Below are positions 1-8,200 of a stretch of 16,166 nucleotides of DNA, in pieces. Where the stretch lies: NCBI GenBank assembly GCA_964487925.1, contig CAZASZ010000046.1:1-16166 (forward strand), read 5' to 3'. How positions within the stretch are numbered: the first letter of the stretch is position 1; every line of letters starts with the position of its first letter. The notes beneath the pieces are model-generated. The model worked only from the letters and a program-made list of their open reading frames with translations. It was not told the origin of the DNA and did not search any database. This DNA is from RI-283 sp964487925. Lineage in GTDB: Bacteria > Pseudomonadota > Gammaproteobacteria > SZUA-140. Position numbers and translations under genes: made by a program.

Positions 1-79
1 GCCTATCGCCGCTATGGGTCGTGAACCGCCAATTGCGCAAGTGGGTTTTCTATTCACGGAGACACTGAAACCCGAACCT

Positions 80-437
80 TTAACCATCCAGCCGTATGAC
101 TTGGGAACCGATTCCATCCTTGAACGCGACCGGCTCGGTGGCGGAAAATCCCAATCGCGCGTAGACCGAGACGGCAAACAGTGATGAACGCACTACGCAC
201 TGAATGACACTCAATCGTGCCACGGCATATCGCCACAAGGACTTCGCAATCCCTTTGCGCTGATGGGCTTCTGAGACGAACAGGTGATATAGATGATCAC
301 GCTGTTTGATGGAAAGATAGCCCACGATTTCCTGATCGAGCATGTATACAAAGCTATCGAAATCATCGTTTATGAAATGTTCGGCGAACGTCGGCGACGC
401 GGATCGCGCCCAGTGTTGTCGTTCGGGTGTCGGGCAT
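80..437 (-). pseudogene. GNAT-family N-acetyltransferase, decayed (frameshift and probable internal deletion)
   Basis: The readable C-terminal part (frame ending at the TAA at 80-82) has the GNAT core: the strand EIVGYLSI, then HLYHLFVSEAHQRKGIAKSLW, which contains the acetyl-CoA-binding pattern (Q-R-K-G-I-A), and a final VYARLGF element. GNATs move an acetyl group from acetyl-CoA to a small-molecule or protein amine; the substrate here is unknown. In this frame there is no start codon between the TAG of the upstream gene (440-442) and an internal Met at 343. The ATG at 435-437, two bases after that TAG, opens a different frame reading MPDTRTTTLGAIRVADV before stopping at 363. GAIRVADV resembles the usual GNAT first strand, so the two pieces probably belonged to one gene that lost roughly 100 bases and its frame. 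It is third in the araC-GFA-GNAT run. The family call on the C-terminal part is firm. The deletion model is inference. Confidence 0.7.
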
Positions 438-439
438 GG

Positions 440-837
440 CTATCTGCCTGGAGGCCATTCCGGATAATGTTGCACGCTCTTTTCGTCCTTCAACCACGGC
501 ACATCATGCGAACACCAGATGTGCATCTCAGGCCTGACGCCCGGATCCTCGTCGAGCGTCGCCACACGCAGAATGACGTGCGGCTGTGCCGGCCGCTCGG
601 CGACCAGGTGCGTGCCGCAAACGGAACAAAAATGCCGGAGCTTGCCCGGTGATGACTCGAAGGCCTTCAACTGGTCCACGCCCTTTACCCAACGAAAATG
701 TTCCCGCGACACGCCTGCCGTCGACGCGAAGGGCGCCGCCTGGGCCTTGCGGCAGGTGCGGCAATGGCAATGACCGATCGGCATATCCAATTGATCAACC
801 TCGTACTCGATGACCTCACACAAGAACTGCCTTTCAT
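440..837 (-). pseudogene. GFA-family (glutathione-dependent formaldehyde-activating enzyme-like) protein with one-base frameshift in codon 5
   Basis: The protein has the GFA zinc-binding fold signature: LCEVIEYEV, then GHCHCRTCRKAQAAPF, then FCSVCGTHL, and it ends EEWPPGR-like (PEWPPGR), as GFA proteins usually do. The family binds zinc through cysteines; some members act on S-hydroxymethylglutathione, but most are uncharacterised. The natural start is the ATG at 835-837, preceded at 6 nt by a strong GAGGAG. It reads M-K-G-S and then loses frame. The downstream frame resumes at L-C-E-V. Family members read G-S-C-L-C, so the codon at 824-825 (TC) looks like a TGC cysteine missing its G. As it stands the downstream frame has only a weak TTG start at 823 and would lack one zinc-ligand cysteine. 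The gene starts 2 nt after the araC stop, so it is co-transcribed. This is either a real recent mutation or a base-calling error. Confidence 0.8.
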
Positions 838-839
838 GT

Positions 840-1805
840 CTAACTCCTCGTAAAAAGTGATGTGTGTAGTAATGGCTGGGTATTGCGGCTGGCGGCGCTT
901 CTACGCACTACTCCGGCGGCTGCGCCGAACATCCGCTGGAAGGCGCGTGAAAAGGCGGACTCCGACTTGTATCCGACCTGGTTGGCCGTCTCGGCAAGCG
1001 TTGTGCCGTCACTGAGCAGCGACCAGGCCAGCTGCATACGCCACCAAGTCAGGTATTGCCCCGGGGTCCATCCGCTGACCCGCTTGAAGGTCTCGGCAAA
1101 TGCGGTGCGGGACATGGCGGCCGCTTTTGCCATGATATCCAGAGTCCATTCTCTATCAGGATACCGATGGACCTCCCGAATCGCGACCGCCAGACGCGCG
1201 TGCCCGAAGATCGCAAGCATGCCGACCTCGGTCGGATGATCCATCAGGTATTGGCGTATGGCATAGGTAAAAAGCAGCTCTGACAGCTTGTCGAAGATCA
1301 CCTTCGTGGCCGGTCCACCATTCATGTTTTCGGCGGCAAAAATCTCAAGTAACGATTTGAGCCAATAATTGGACGAGTCATATCGGATGATGAAGACAGG
1401 CGGCAAGGCGTCCAGGATGAAGCGGCTACCCGGATGCCTGAAACGCACGGAGCCACACAATATCCCCGTCCCATCCACATCTACCGCCTCGCGATAATTC
1501 AGGTGCCGCTGCACCCCTTCGAGCGGCATGATCGAGGTCATAACGTGGGGCAGTTCGCGCGGGAAGATCACAAGGTCGCCCGTGTTCACGGCACCGTGGA
1601 AGTGTCCGGGGACATCCAGGACCAGGTTACTTACGGTCACGATATGAAAACAGGTCGCGCCGAGATGGTGTTCGGTCACCCGCCAGTTCCCGCAAACCTT
1701 GGCGTTATGGTAGACATTGGCATTCAGACTGAGCAGATGGAAAATGCTGGAAAGCGCGTCACTCCCGTACTCATGAGCATTATAATCGTTATTTGTGGCA
1801 TTCAT
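840..1805 (-). CDS. AraC-family transcriptional regulator with N-terminal cupin domain
   Basis: The C-terminal third carries a two-helix-turn-helix AraC DNA-binding domain: WTLDIMAKAAAMSRTAFAETFKRVSGWTPGQYL, then the second motif TLAETANQVGYKSESAFSRAFQRMFG. The N-terminal two thirds match the AraC-type cupin sensor layout (opening DALSSIFHLL, then GDLVIFPRELPH). The frame stays open upstream to a TTG at 1847, but the ATG at 1803-1805 has a nearby GGA and gives the usual start just before DALSSIF, so it is preferred (321 aa); an ATG at 1815-1817 is an alternative. It is divergent from the AhpD-like gene at 1865, 59 nt away, a common arrangement for AraC regulators that control their neighbour. 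The GFA gene follows after 2 nt, and its ribosome binding site lies within the last araC codons. The ligand is not predictable. Confidence 0.9.
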   Translation of the reverse strand: MNATNNDYNAHEYGSDALSSIFHLLSLNANVYHNAKVCGNWRVTEHHLGATCFHIVTVSNLVLDVPGHFHGAVNTGDLVIFPRELPHVMTSIMPLEGVQRHLNYREAVDVDGTGILCGSVRFRHPGSRFILDALPPVFIIRYDSSNYWLKSLLEIFAAENMNGGPATKVIFDKLSELLFTYAIRQYLMDHPTEVGMLAIFGHARLAVAIREVHRYPDREWTLDIMAKAAAMSRTAFAETFKRVSGWTPGQYLTWWRMQLAWSLLSDGTTLAETANQVGYKSESAFSRAFQRMFGAAAGVVRRSAASRNTQPLLHTSLFTRS

Positions 1806-1864
1806 AATTCCAAACATAACAAATAAAGTGGGATCCTTGTCAACCAAACTAGGCGAGGAACATC

Positions 1865-2404
1865 ATGACTGATTTCACCTTTTACACCCCTGACAACACC
1901 TCGGGTCACACGAAGACACTACTGGAAGACATCGGTAAGGCATACGGATTCATCCCCAATCTGTTCGCCTACATGGCCGAAGCGCCGACGACCTTAGAAG
2001 CCTATCTGGCGCTGAACGACATCGTCGCCAAGACCTCGCTGACACCTGCCCAGCAACAGGTCGCCCTGCTCGCGGTCAGCACAGAGAACGGTTGCGACTT
2101 TTGCACCGTGGCGCACCGCGCCATCGGGAAGGGCAAGGGGGCAAACGTACAGACGCTGGAGGCCCTGGCCCTTGGCGGCGATATCGCTGATGCCCGGGAT
2201 CGCGCCCTGGTCTCCTTTACACAAGCCATCGTCAAATATCGCGGCCGTCCCAGTGAAGAAGAGATTCAAGCCTTCCTGAACGCTGGATTCACCAAGCAGC
2301 AAATCCTTGAGGTAATCCTGGTGGTTTCCATCAAGACCCTGTCGAACTACATCAACCACTTGACCAATCCGGAACCCAATAGGGAATTACTGAATATGAT
2401 CTAG
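1865..2404 (+). CDS. Carboxymuconolactone decarboxylase / AhpD-like family protein
   Basis: This 179-aa protein has the AhpD-like redox motif E74-N-G-C77-D-F-C80-T-V-A-H84, with a CxxC pair and a histidine three residues later. In alkylhydroperoxidase-type members these residues reduce peroxides using the disulfide and a proton relay. The front contains IGKAYGFIPNLFAYMAEAP, typical of the uncharacterised CMD branch with a peroxidase-like core. The protein is cytoplasmic, with no signal peptide. The start ATG follows GAGGAA at 5 nt. It lies divergent from the AraC regulator and is its likely target. The real substrate is unknown, and an electrophile or peroxide response is inference. A 12-bp GC-rich hairpin follows the stop. 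Confidence 0.88.
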   Translation: MTDFTFYTPDNTSGHTKTLLEDIGKAYGFIPNLFAYMAEAPTTLEAYLALNDIVAKTSLTPAQQQVALLAVSTENGCDFCTVAHRAIGKGKGANVQTLEALALGGDIADARDRALVSFTQAIVKYRGRPSEEEIQAFLNAGFTKQQILEVILVVSIKTLSNYINHLTNPEPNRELLNMI

Positions 2405-2410
2405 TCGTCT

Positions 2411-2444
2411 GCCGCGCCCATGCAATGACCCCCATGGGCGCGGC
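2411..2444 (+). terminator. GC-rich hairpin downstream of the CMD gene
   Basis: A perfect 12-bp stem, GCCGCGCCCATG (2411-2422) with CATGGGCGCGGC (2433-2444), encloses a 10-nt loop and begins 6 nt after the CMD stop codon. There is no T-tract after it (the next bases are CGTAAACG), so it is not a classical intrinsic terminator. It could stabilise the 3' end or separate this transcript from the SOS operon promoter that begins about 15 bp further on. Confidence 0.55.
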
Positions 2445-2459
2445 CGTAAACGATCAAGG

Positions 2460-2487
2460 TTGACAGTCGTCAATTACTGTATATAAA
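2460..2487 (+). promoter_or_regulatory. Sigma-70-like promoter of the lexA-imuA-imuB-dnaE2 operon
   Basis: A perfect -35 TTGACA (2460-2465) is followed after 16 bp by TATAAA (2482-2487), one mismatch from the -10 consensus. The -10 lies inside the first SOS box (2477-2492) and the second box covers the expected transcription start. LexA bound here would block RNA polymerase. The predicted 5' leader to the lexA ATG at 2525 is about 30 nt. Confidence 0.75.
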
Positions 2488-2494
2488 CTCAGTA
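2475..2494. promoter_or_regulatory. LexA (SOS) box 1, imperfect
   Basis: The core CTGT-ATATAAAC-TCAG (2477-2492) differs from the E. coli-type consensus CTGT-N8-ACAG at one half-site base, and flanking TA dinucleotides extend it to 20 bp. It overlaps the -10 element. It lies next to a lexA gene whose product is very close to the E. coli protein. Confidence 0.8.
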
Positions 2495-2512
2495 CTGTTT
2501 ATTTTTACAGTA
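2493..2512. promoter_or_regulatory. LexA (SOS) box 2, consensus
   Basis: The sequence is TACTGT-TTATTTTT-ACAGTA, a perfect match to CTGT-N8-ACAG with matched outer TA bases. Its centre is 18 bp from that of box 1, about two helical turns, so two LexA dimers could sit on nearly the same face. It ends 12 bp before the lexA start codon. Two boxes in tandem are also known at the E. coli lexA promoter. Confidence 0.9.
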
Positions 2513-2524
2513 TCGGGACGAGCC

Positions 2525-3130
2525 ATGCTGACCAAACGACAACAAGAGGTCCTGGACCTCATACATGCCCACATCGGGGCCACGGGGATGCCGCCTACGC
2601 GCAGCGAGATCGCCCGCAAGATGGGCTTTCGCTCCGCCACAGCCGCCGAGGATCACCTGCAGGCATTGGCTCGCAAGGGTGTGATCGAATTAACACCCGG
2701 CACCTCCAGAGGCATTCGCATCGTGGGCGATGACGCGGGGGAATCGGGACTGCCCGTCGTGGGCAGAGTCGCGGCGGGCGCTCCGATCCTGGCTCAGGAA
2801 CACATCGAGCACCACTGTCGTATCGAGCCCGAATTTTTCTCGCCACGAGCGGACTATCTGCTGCAGGTCAGGGGAATGAGCATGCGCGACATCGGCATCA
2901 TGGACGGTGACCTGCTGGCAGTCCATCGGGCGGCCAGTGCCGAGAACGGTCAAGTGATCGTGGCGCGTATCGAGGACGAGGTCACCGTCAAGCGCTTCCA
3001 GAAGAAAGGCAATATCGTCCAACTGCTCCCGGAGAACACCGACTTCTCGCCCATCGTCGTCGACCTGAAACATCAATCCATGGCTATCGAGGGCATTGCC
3101 GTCGGCGTCATCCGCAAGGGAAACACATAG
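2525..3130 (+). CDS. lexA: LexA repressor, SOS regulator with self-cleaving S24 peptidase domain
   Basis: LexA represses DNA-damage genes until RecA filaments trigger its self-cleavage. The 201-aa protein has the winged helix-turn-helix in the first 65 residues (TGMPPTRSEIA, GFRSATAAEDHLQALARKG), a short linker, and the S24 domain. The cleavage site is A84-G85 in RVAAGAP. The catalytic dyad is S119 in RGMSM and K156 in VTVKRF. These are the same residue numbers as in E. coli LexA, with no indels up to that point. It is the first gene of the operon and sits behind two SOS boxes, so it is autoregulated. In many bacteria the lexA gene joined to imuA is a divergent second copy (lexA2); this one looks like a canonical LexA. 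Whether another lexA exists in the genome cannot be seen here. Confidence 0.97.
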   Translation: MLTKRQQEVLDLIHAHIGATGMPPTRSEIARKMGFRSATAAEDHLQALARKGVIELTPGTSRGIRIVGDDAGESGLPVVGRVAAGAPILAQEHIEHHCRIEPEFFSPRADYLLQVRGMSMRDIGIMDGDLLAVHRAASAENGQVIVARIEDEVTVKRFQKKGNIVQLLPENTDFSPIVVDLKHQSMAIEGIAVGVIRKGNT

Positions 3131-3137
3131 GAAATAC

Positions 3138-3791
3138 ATGATGAACACCGCACTCGATATCGTACTGAAACACCCATCGGTCTGGCGCGGCAAGCGCCCA
3201 GTATGGACCCCGGCCTCGACAGATGAAAACCGCATCGCCAGCGGCTTTGCCGAACTCGATAATCAGCTTCCGGGTGGCGGCTGGCCGCGCGGCGCACTGA
3301 CCGAGATCATGCTACCGCAGCCCGGCATCGGTGAACTGCGCCTGATACTGCCCGCACTTCAGCAACTGAACCGGGACAAGAAATGGATCGCTCTGGTCGC
3401 CCCACCCTATCTCCCCTACGCCCCGGCCTGGCAGGCCATGGGTCTGGACCTCTCCCGCGTGCTTTGGGTACACCCCCGGGATCATATCGATCAACTTTGG
3501 GCAGTCGAGCAGGCCCTGCAGTCCGGCACCTGTGGCGCGGTCCTGAGTTGGCAGACCGCCGCCCCCGGCTTTGAACGGTTGCGCCGCCTGCAACTGGCAG
3601 CGGAATCGAGCCACTGCTGGGGCGTGTTGCTCCACCCCCTGAGCGATGCAGATGAGGCCAGCCCCGCCGCAGTCAGAGTACGGCTCGCCGCCAAAGAACG
3701 GTCCCTTGACGTCCATTTCCTAAAGCGCCGCGGCGCCTGGGGCGGCGAGGCCGTGCAACTGCCCTTGCCGCTATTTACCGTAGTCAAATAG
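3138..3791 (+). CDS. imuA: ImuA, RecA-like accessory protein of the translesion mutasome
   Basis: ImuA is a RecA/SulA-related protein that works with ImuB and DnaE2 in damage-induced mutagenesis. The 217-aa product has the RecA-like core opening RIASGFAELDNQLPGGGWPRGALTEI. Next comes a P-loop position that has decayed (residues 61-70, QPGIGELRLI, without the GKT/S of RecA), so classical ATP binding is not expected from sequence. A second conserved stretch is WIALVAPPYLPYAPAW. Two adjacent ATGs (3138 and 3141) follow AGGA at 5 and 8 nt; the first is given. The frame is open back to 3096, but those codons lie inside lexA. The gap to lexA is 7 nt and to imuB 21 nt, consistent with one operon. 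Identification rests on the core motifs and on position between lexA and imuB. Confidence 0.9.
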   Translation: MMNTALDIVLKHPSVWRGKRPVWTPASTDENRIASGFAELDNQLPGGGWPRGALTEIMLPQPGIGELRLILPALQQLNRDKKWIALVAPPYLPYAPAWQAMGLDLSRVLWVHPRDHIDQLWAVEQALQSGTCGAVLSWQTAAPGFERLRRLQLAAESSHCWGVLLHPLSDADEASPAAVRVRLAAKERSLDVHFLKRRGAWGGEAVQLPLPLFTVVK

Positions 3792-3812
3792 TGCCGGATT
3801 CGGTAATGACCG

Positions 3813-5267
3813 ATGCTGTGGCTCTGCCTGCACTTTCCCCGCTTACCACTGGAACTCCACTCCCGAGCGGAGGAGATTACGTCACCCTGGGCCATCGTTC
3901 AGGGTAAGGGCTCCCGGCAGACCATTCTGCAGTGCAATGACACAGCCGCCGAGCTGGGCATCCAATCGGGCATGACGCCCGGCGCGGCCTACGCCCTGGC
4001 TCATAAGCTGCAACTGCGCCCCCGCGACGAAATGGCCGAGCAGCAGGCCTTGGAATCGCTGGCCGCCTGGGCGGGACAGTACACCTCCTGCGTAAGCCTG
4101 CTCCCGCCACATGCCCTACTGCTCGAGATCGCGGGCAGCCTGCGGCTGTTCAAGGGCATGAAGCCGCTACTGAAACGTATCCCGAGCCACGCCGCTGAAC
4201 TCGGCTATGACACCCGGATCGGCGTGGCGCCCACACCCCTGGCCGCCTGGTTGCTGGCTCTAGCCAACCCCCCCATCACAGCAGAACCCGTCACGGAAAC
4301 GGACCGTCTAACTGCCGCACTGCGTGACCTACCCCTCGAACTCCTGGATCTTGAGCCCAAACAGGTACGGACCCTGCGCGGCCTCGGCCTGAGACGCCTT
4401 GGGGAATTGTTGCGCCTGCCACGCGCGGGACTCGCGCGGCGTTTTGGAACTGACCTAGTCGATTACCTCGACCGCCTGCTGGGGAGTACTCCCGACCCCC
4501 GAGAGGCCTATACCCCGCCGCCACGCTTCGTCCGCCAGCTCTGGCTACCCGCCGAGACCAACGACCGTGAAGCCCTGATCTTTCCGGCCCGACGCCTGTT
4601 GCTCGAACTCGCGGGCTTTCTGGACGCCCGCCAGGCCGGCGCGCAATGGCTGCACTGGCGCCTAATCCATCATCGCGCCGCGACTCATGTCACGCTTGGA
4701 CTGGCCGCACCCAATCGCGACCCCGAACACCTGCTCGCCCTGCTCCGTGAACGCCTGAGCCGCGTCACGCTTGGCCATGCCGTCGAGGGCATCGGTCTGA
4801 GCGTGAGCAATATCCGTCCACTGCAACCGCACACCCTATCCCTGGACGGCGATAGGCATTCGACTACGACCGAATGGACCCCGCTCGTCGAAAGGCTGCG
4901 CGCCCGCCTCGGTGACGAGGCCGTGCGTGGGTTTCAAACCCATCAGGATCACCGCCCGGAACTGGCTTGGCGGTCCAGTCCGCCGGGCAGCTCCTCCAAC
5001 AAATCCAATCAGGGTCTTCTCACCAACCGACGTCCGCTGTGGCTATTGCCCAAACCCGTCGTTCTATCACTGCGTGACGGCACACCCTGGCTCGACGGGC
5101 GCTTGGCCATCGAGTCCGGCCCGGAACGTATTGAATCCGGCTGGTGGGACGAGGGCGATATCGCCCGGGATTACTTCATCGCCAGCGATACCACGCACAG
5201 CCGCTACTGGATCTATCGCGAGCGGCACGATACGCGGCGTTGGTTTCTACATGGCCTCTTCGCCTGA
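3813..5267 (+). CDS. imuB: ImuB, catalytically inactive Y-family polymerase-like mutasome hub
   Basis: ImuB resembles Y-family polymerases but lacks catalysis; it connects DnaE2 to the beta clamp. In this 484-aa protein the first catalytic motif reads MLWLCLHFPRLPLE, with no aspartate where DinB has D8. The second motif (S-x-D-E in active enzymes) reads LLLEIAGSLRLFKG around residue 105, so the metal-binding acids are missing as expected. Helix-hairpin-helix sequence LEPKQVRTLRGLGLRRLGELLRLP follows. QLWLPA at residues 242-247 is a possible clamp-binding element but may simply be the family-conserved L-x-LPAE motif. The C-terminal RDYFIASD...RRWFLHGLFA is typical of ImuB. The dnaE2 ATG lies inside its last codons (17-bp overlap), which suggests translational coupling. 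Confidence 0.94.
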   Translation: MLWLCLHFPRLPLELHSRAEEITSPWAIVQGKGSRQTILQCNDTAAELGIQSGMTPGAAYALAHKLQLRPRDEMAEQQALESLAAWAGQYTSCVSLLPPHALLLEIAGSLRLFKGMKPLLKRIPSHAAELGYDTRIGVAPTPLAAWLLALANPPITAEPVTETDRLTAALRDLPLELLDLEPKQVRTLRGLGLRRLGELLRLPRAGLARRFGTDLVDYLDRLLGSTPDPREAYTPPPRFVRQLWLPAETNDREALIFPARRLLLELAGFLDARQAGAQWLHWRLIHHRAATHVTLGLAAPNRDPEHLLALLRERLSRVTLGHAVEGIGLSVSNIRPLQPHTLSLDGDRHSTTTEWTPLVERLRARLGDEAVRGFQTHQDHRPELAWRSSPPGSSSNKSNQGLLTNRRPLWLLPKPVVLSLRDGTPWLDGRLAIESGPERIESGWWDEGDIARDYFIASDTTHSRYWIYRERHDTRRWFLHGLFA

Positions 5268-8200
5268 CGCCCATCCTAATACCCAGCCGGCCTACGCGGA
5301 ACTGCATTGCATCAGCAACTTCACATTCCTGCGCGGGGCATCCCATCCGGAGGAATTGGTCCGCCGCGCCGCCGAACTGGGCTACCAAGCACTCGCGCTG
5401 ACCGACGAGTGTTCGCTCGCGGGCGTTGTGCGCGCCCATGTCGCCGCCAAAGAGACCGGCCTCAAGCTGATCATCGGCGCCGAATTCGGGCCGACGGACG
5501 GACCGCATCTCGTCCTGCTGGCCACCGATCGCGAAGGCTACGGCAATCTGTCCGAGCTGATCACAAGGGTCCGCCGCGCAGCCGACAAGGGGACATACCA
5601 GATCAAGCTTGATGACCTGAAAGAAGGTGTTCCGGGTTGTCTCGCGCTGCTGTTTCCAAACATCGAGACCGACAACGAACAGGTCCGTTGGCTGGCGCGG
5701 AAATTCCCCAAGGATTGCTGGCTAGCGATCGAGCGCCTGTTCGACTCGAACGATCGGGTCCATCTCGACCATTGCCGCGCCTTGGCCACCGAACTGGATA
5801 TCCCGATCGTGGCCACGGGCGACGTCCATATGCATAGCCGGGAACGGCGCGCCCTTCAGGATACGCTGACCGCCATTCGCCTCGGCAGCGCGATTGATGA
5901 GACGGGCCTGGCATTGCATCCCAATGGCGAACGACATCTCAGGACACGCCAACGCCTCGCCCGGATCTATCCCACCGAATGGCTGGCCGAATCGACCCGC
6001 ATCGCCGACCGCTGCACCTTCTCGTTAGACGAATTGCGCTACGAATACCCGCAGGAACTCGTACCTGTCGGACGGACACCAGCCGAACACCTCCGAGCGC
6101 TGACCGAGGTCGGCATGCACATGCGTTGGCCCCAAAGTCATTATCCGAATGGCATCCCGGACAAGGTTCGCGACCTGATCGAACGCGAACTGGCACTGAT
6201 CACTGAGCTGCGCTACGAACCCTATTTCCTGACCGTACATGACATCGTGCGCTTCGCCCGGAGTCGTGAAATCCTCTGCCAGGGCCGTGGCTCAGCGGCC
6301 AATTCGGCGGTCTGTTTCTGCCTAGGCATCACCGAGGTCGACCCGGCGCGCATGTCTCTGCTGTTCGAGCGTTTCATCTCCAAAGAGCGCAACGAACCGC
6401 CGGACATCGACGTCGACTTCGAGCACGAGCGCCGCGAAGAGGTCATCCAATACCTCTATACTCGCTACGGGCGCGAACGCGCGGCCCTGGCGGCCACCGT
6501 CATCACCTACCGGCGCAAGAGCGCCATGCGCGATGTCGGCAAGGCGCTGGGACTAAACCTGAGCCAGGTCGACCGGCTATCCAAGTCACTGGTCTGGACC
6601 GACGGTCGCTTGGTCGCACCGGAGCGCGTCCAGGAGCAGGGTTTCGACCCGGACAACCCGCGCGTCAAACACTGGCTGGAACTGGCCAACACCCTGATCG
6701 GCTTCCCCCGTCACCTATCGCAACATGTCGGCGGCTTCGTGATCTCTCAAGGCACATTGTCTCGGCTCGTGCCGATCGAGAATGCCGCCATGGCCGACCG
6801 CACCGTCATCGAGTGGGACAAAGACGATCTTGATACCCTCGGCCTGCTCAAGATCGACGTGCTATCGCTCGGTATGCTGAGCGCGATTCGCCGCGCCTTG
6901 GACCTCGTCAACACCTATCGCGGCAGCAGGTTCACGATGGCGACGCTGCCCGCGGAGGATCCGGCCGTCTACCAAATGCTCACACAGGCCGACACCGTGG
7001 GCGTCTTTCAGGTCGAGTCCCGCGCCCAGATGGCCATGCTGCCCCGGCTCAAGCCGCGGAACTTTTACGATCTCGTCGTCGAGGTCGCCCTGGTCCGACC
7101 GGGTCCGATCCAGGGCCAGATGGTGCATCCCTATCTGCGCCGCCGCCAAGGCCTGGAACCCGTCACCTATCCGAGCGAGGCCGTTCGGGATGTGTTATCA
7201 AGAACGCTCGGCATTCCGATCTTCCAAGAACAGGTCATGCAGGTGGCCATGGTCGCGGCCGGGTTCTCGGCCGGCGAGGCCGATCAGTTGCGCCGAGCCA
7301 TGGGCGCTTGGCGACGCCGGGGCGGACTTGGGCAGTTCCAGCAACGTCTGCTCGACGGCATGCGCGAACGCGGTTATGACGACGACTTCGCCGAACGGAT
7401 CTGTAAGCAGGCCGAAGGCTTCGCCGAGTATGGATTCCCCGAGTCCCATGCCGCGAGCTTCGCCCTGCTGGTCTATGTCTCAGCGTGGCTCAAATGCCAC
7501 GAACCAGCCGCCTTCACAGCCGCCCTCATCAACAGTCAGCCCATGGGTTTCTATGCCCCGTCGCAACTCGTACAGGACGCCAAGCGTCACGGCGTCGAGG
7601 TCCGCCCGGTCGATGTTCGGCACAGCACCTGGGATTGCACCCTGGAACACACATCGGATGCCCAACCCGCCCTGCGTCTGGGACTACGCCTCGTCAAAGG
7701 TCTTTCCGGACAAGTCCACCGACAATTGATCACAGCACGCGAACAATCACCCTTTCGGTCGATCGACGACCTCGTCCAGCGTAGCAGTTTGGCAAGACGC
7801 GATCTCGACTGTCTGGCCGCCGCGGGCGCCCTGACCGCCCTCTCCGGCCATCGTCATCTCGCGCGATGGGAAGTGCTGGCCACGCAAGCAGGCGACGACC
7901 TTGTTCAGAAAATGGCCATTCCCGAGGGTCAACCTCTGCTGCGCGCGCCCACGGAAGGCGAGGACATCATCGCGGATTACGGACAATTGGGGCTGACATT
8001 GGGTAGACACCCTCTGGCGCTCCTGCGGCCACAACTCACCCGACTCCGCTTTCGCTCATCCGAAGACCTGCGCCGCGCCCCAGATGGCCACCGAATTCGG
8101 GCAGCGGGCTTGGTCATTACACGTCAACGCCCCGGCACGGCGGCTGGCGTGACCTTCCTGACCCTGGAGGATGAGTTCGGCACGCTCAATGTCGTCGTCT

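Noticed and set aside
2..184. Open plus-strand frame at the left edge with an ATG at 14
   Set aside because: Most of it runs antisense to the GNAT C-terminus, whose motifs are clear on the minus strand. It has no recognisable motif of its own and no ribosome site.
3096..3137. Upstream extension of the imuA frame into lexA
   Set aside because: It has no ribosome site and lies inside the lexA 3' end, while the ATGs at 3138 and 3141 follow AGGA at suitable distance.
4912..5250. Upstream 113-codon extension of the dnaE2 frame
   Set aside because: It lies inside imuB in another frame, is unlike any DnaE2 N-terminus, and the ATG at 5251 gives the normal family start.
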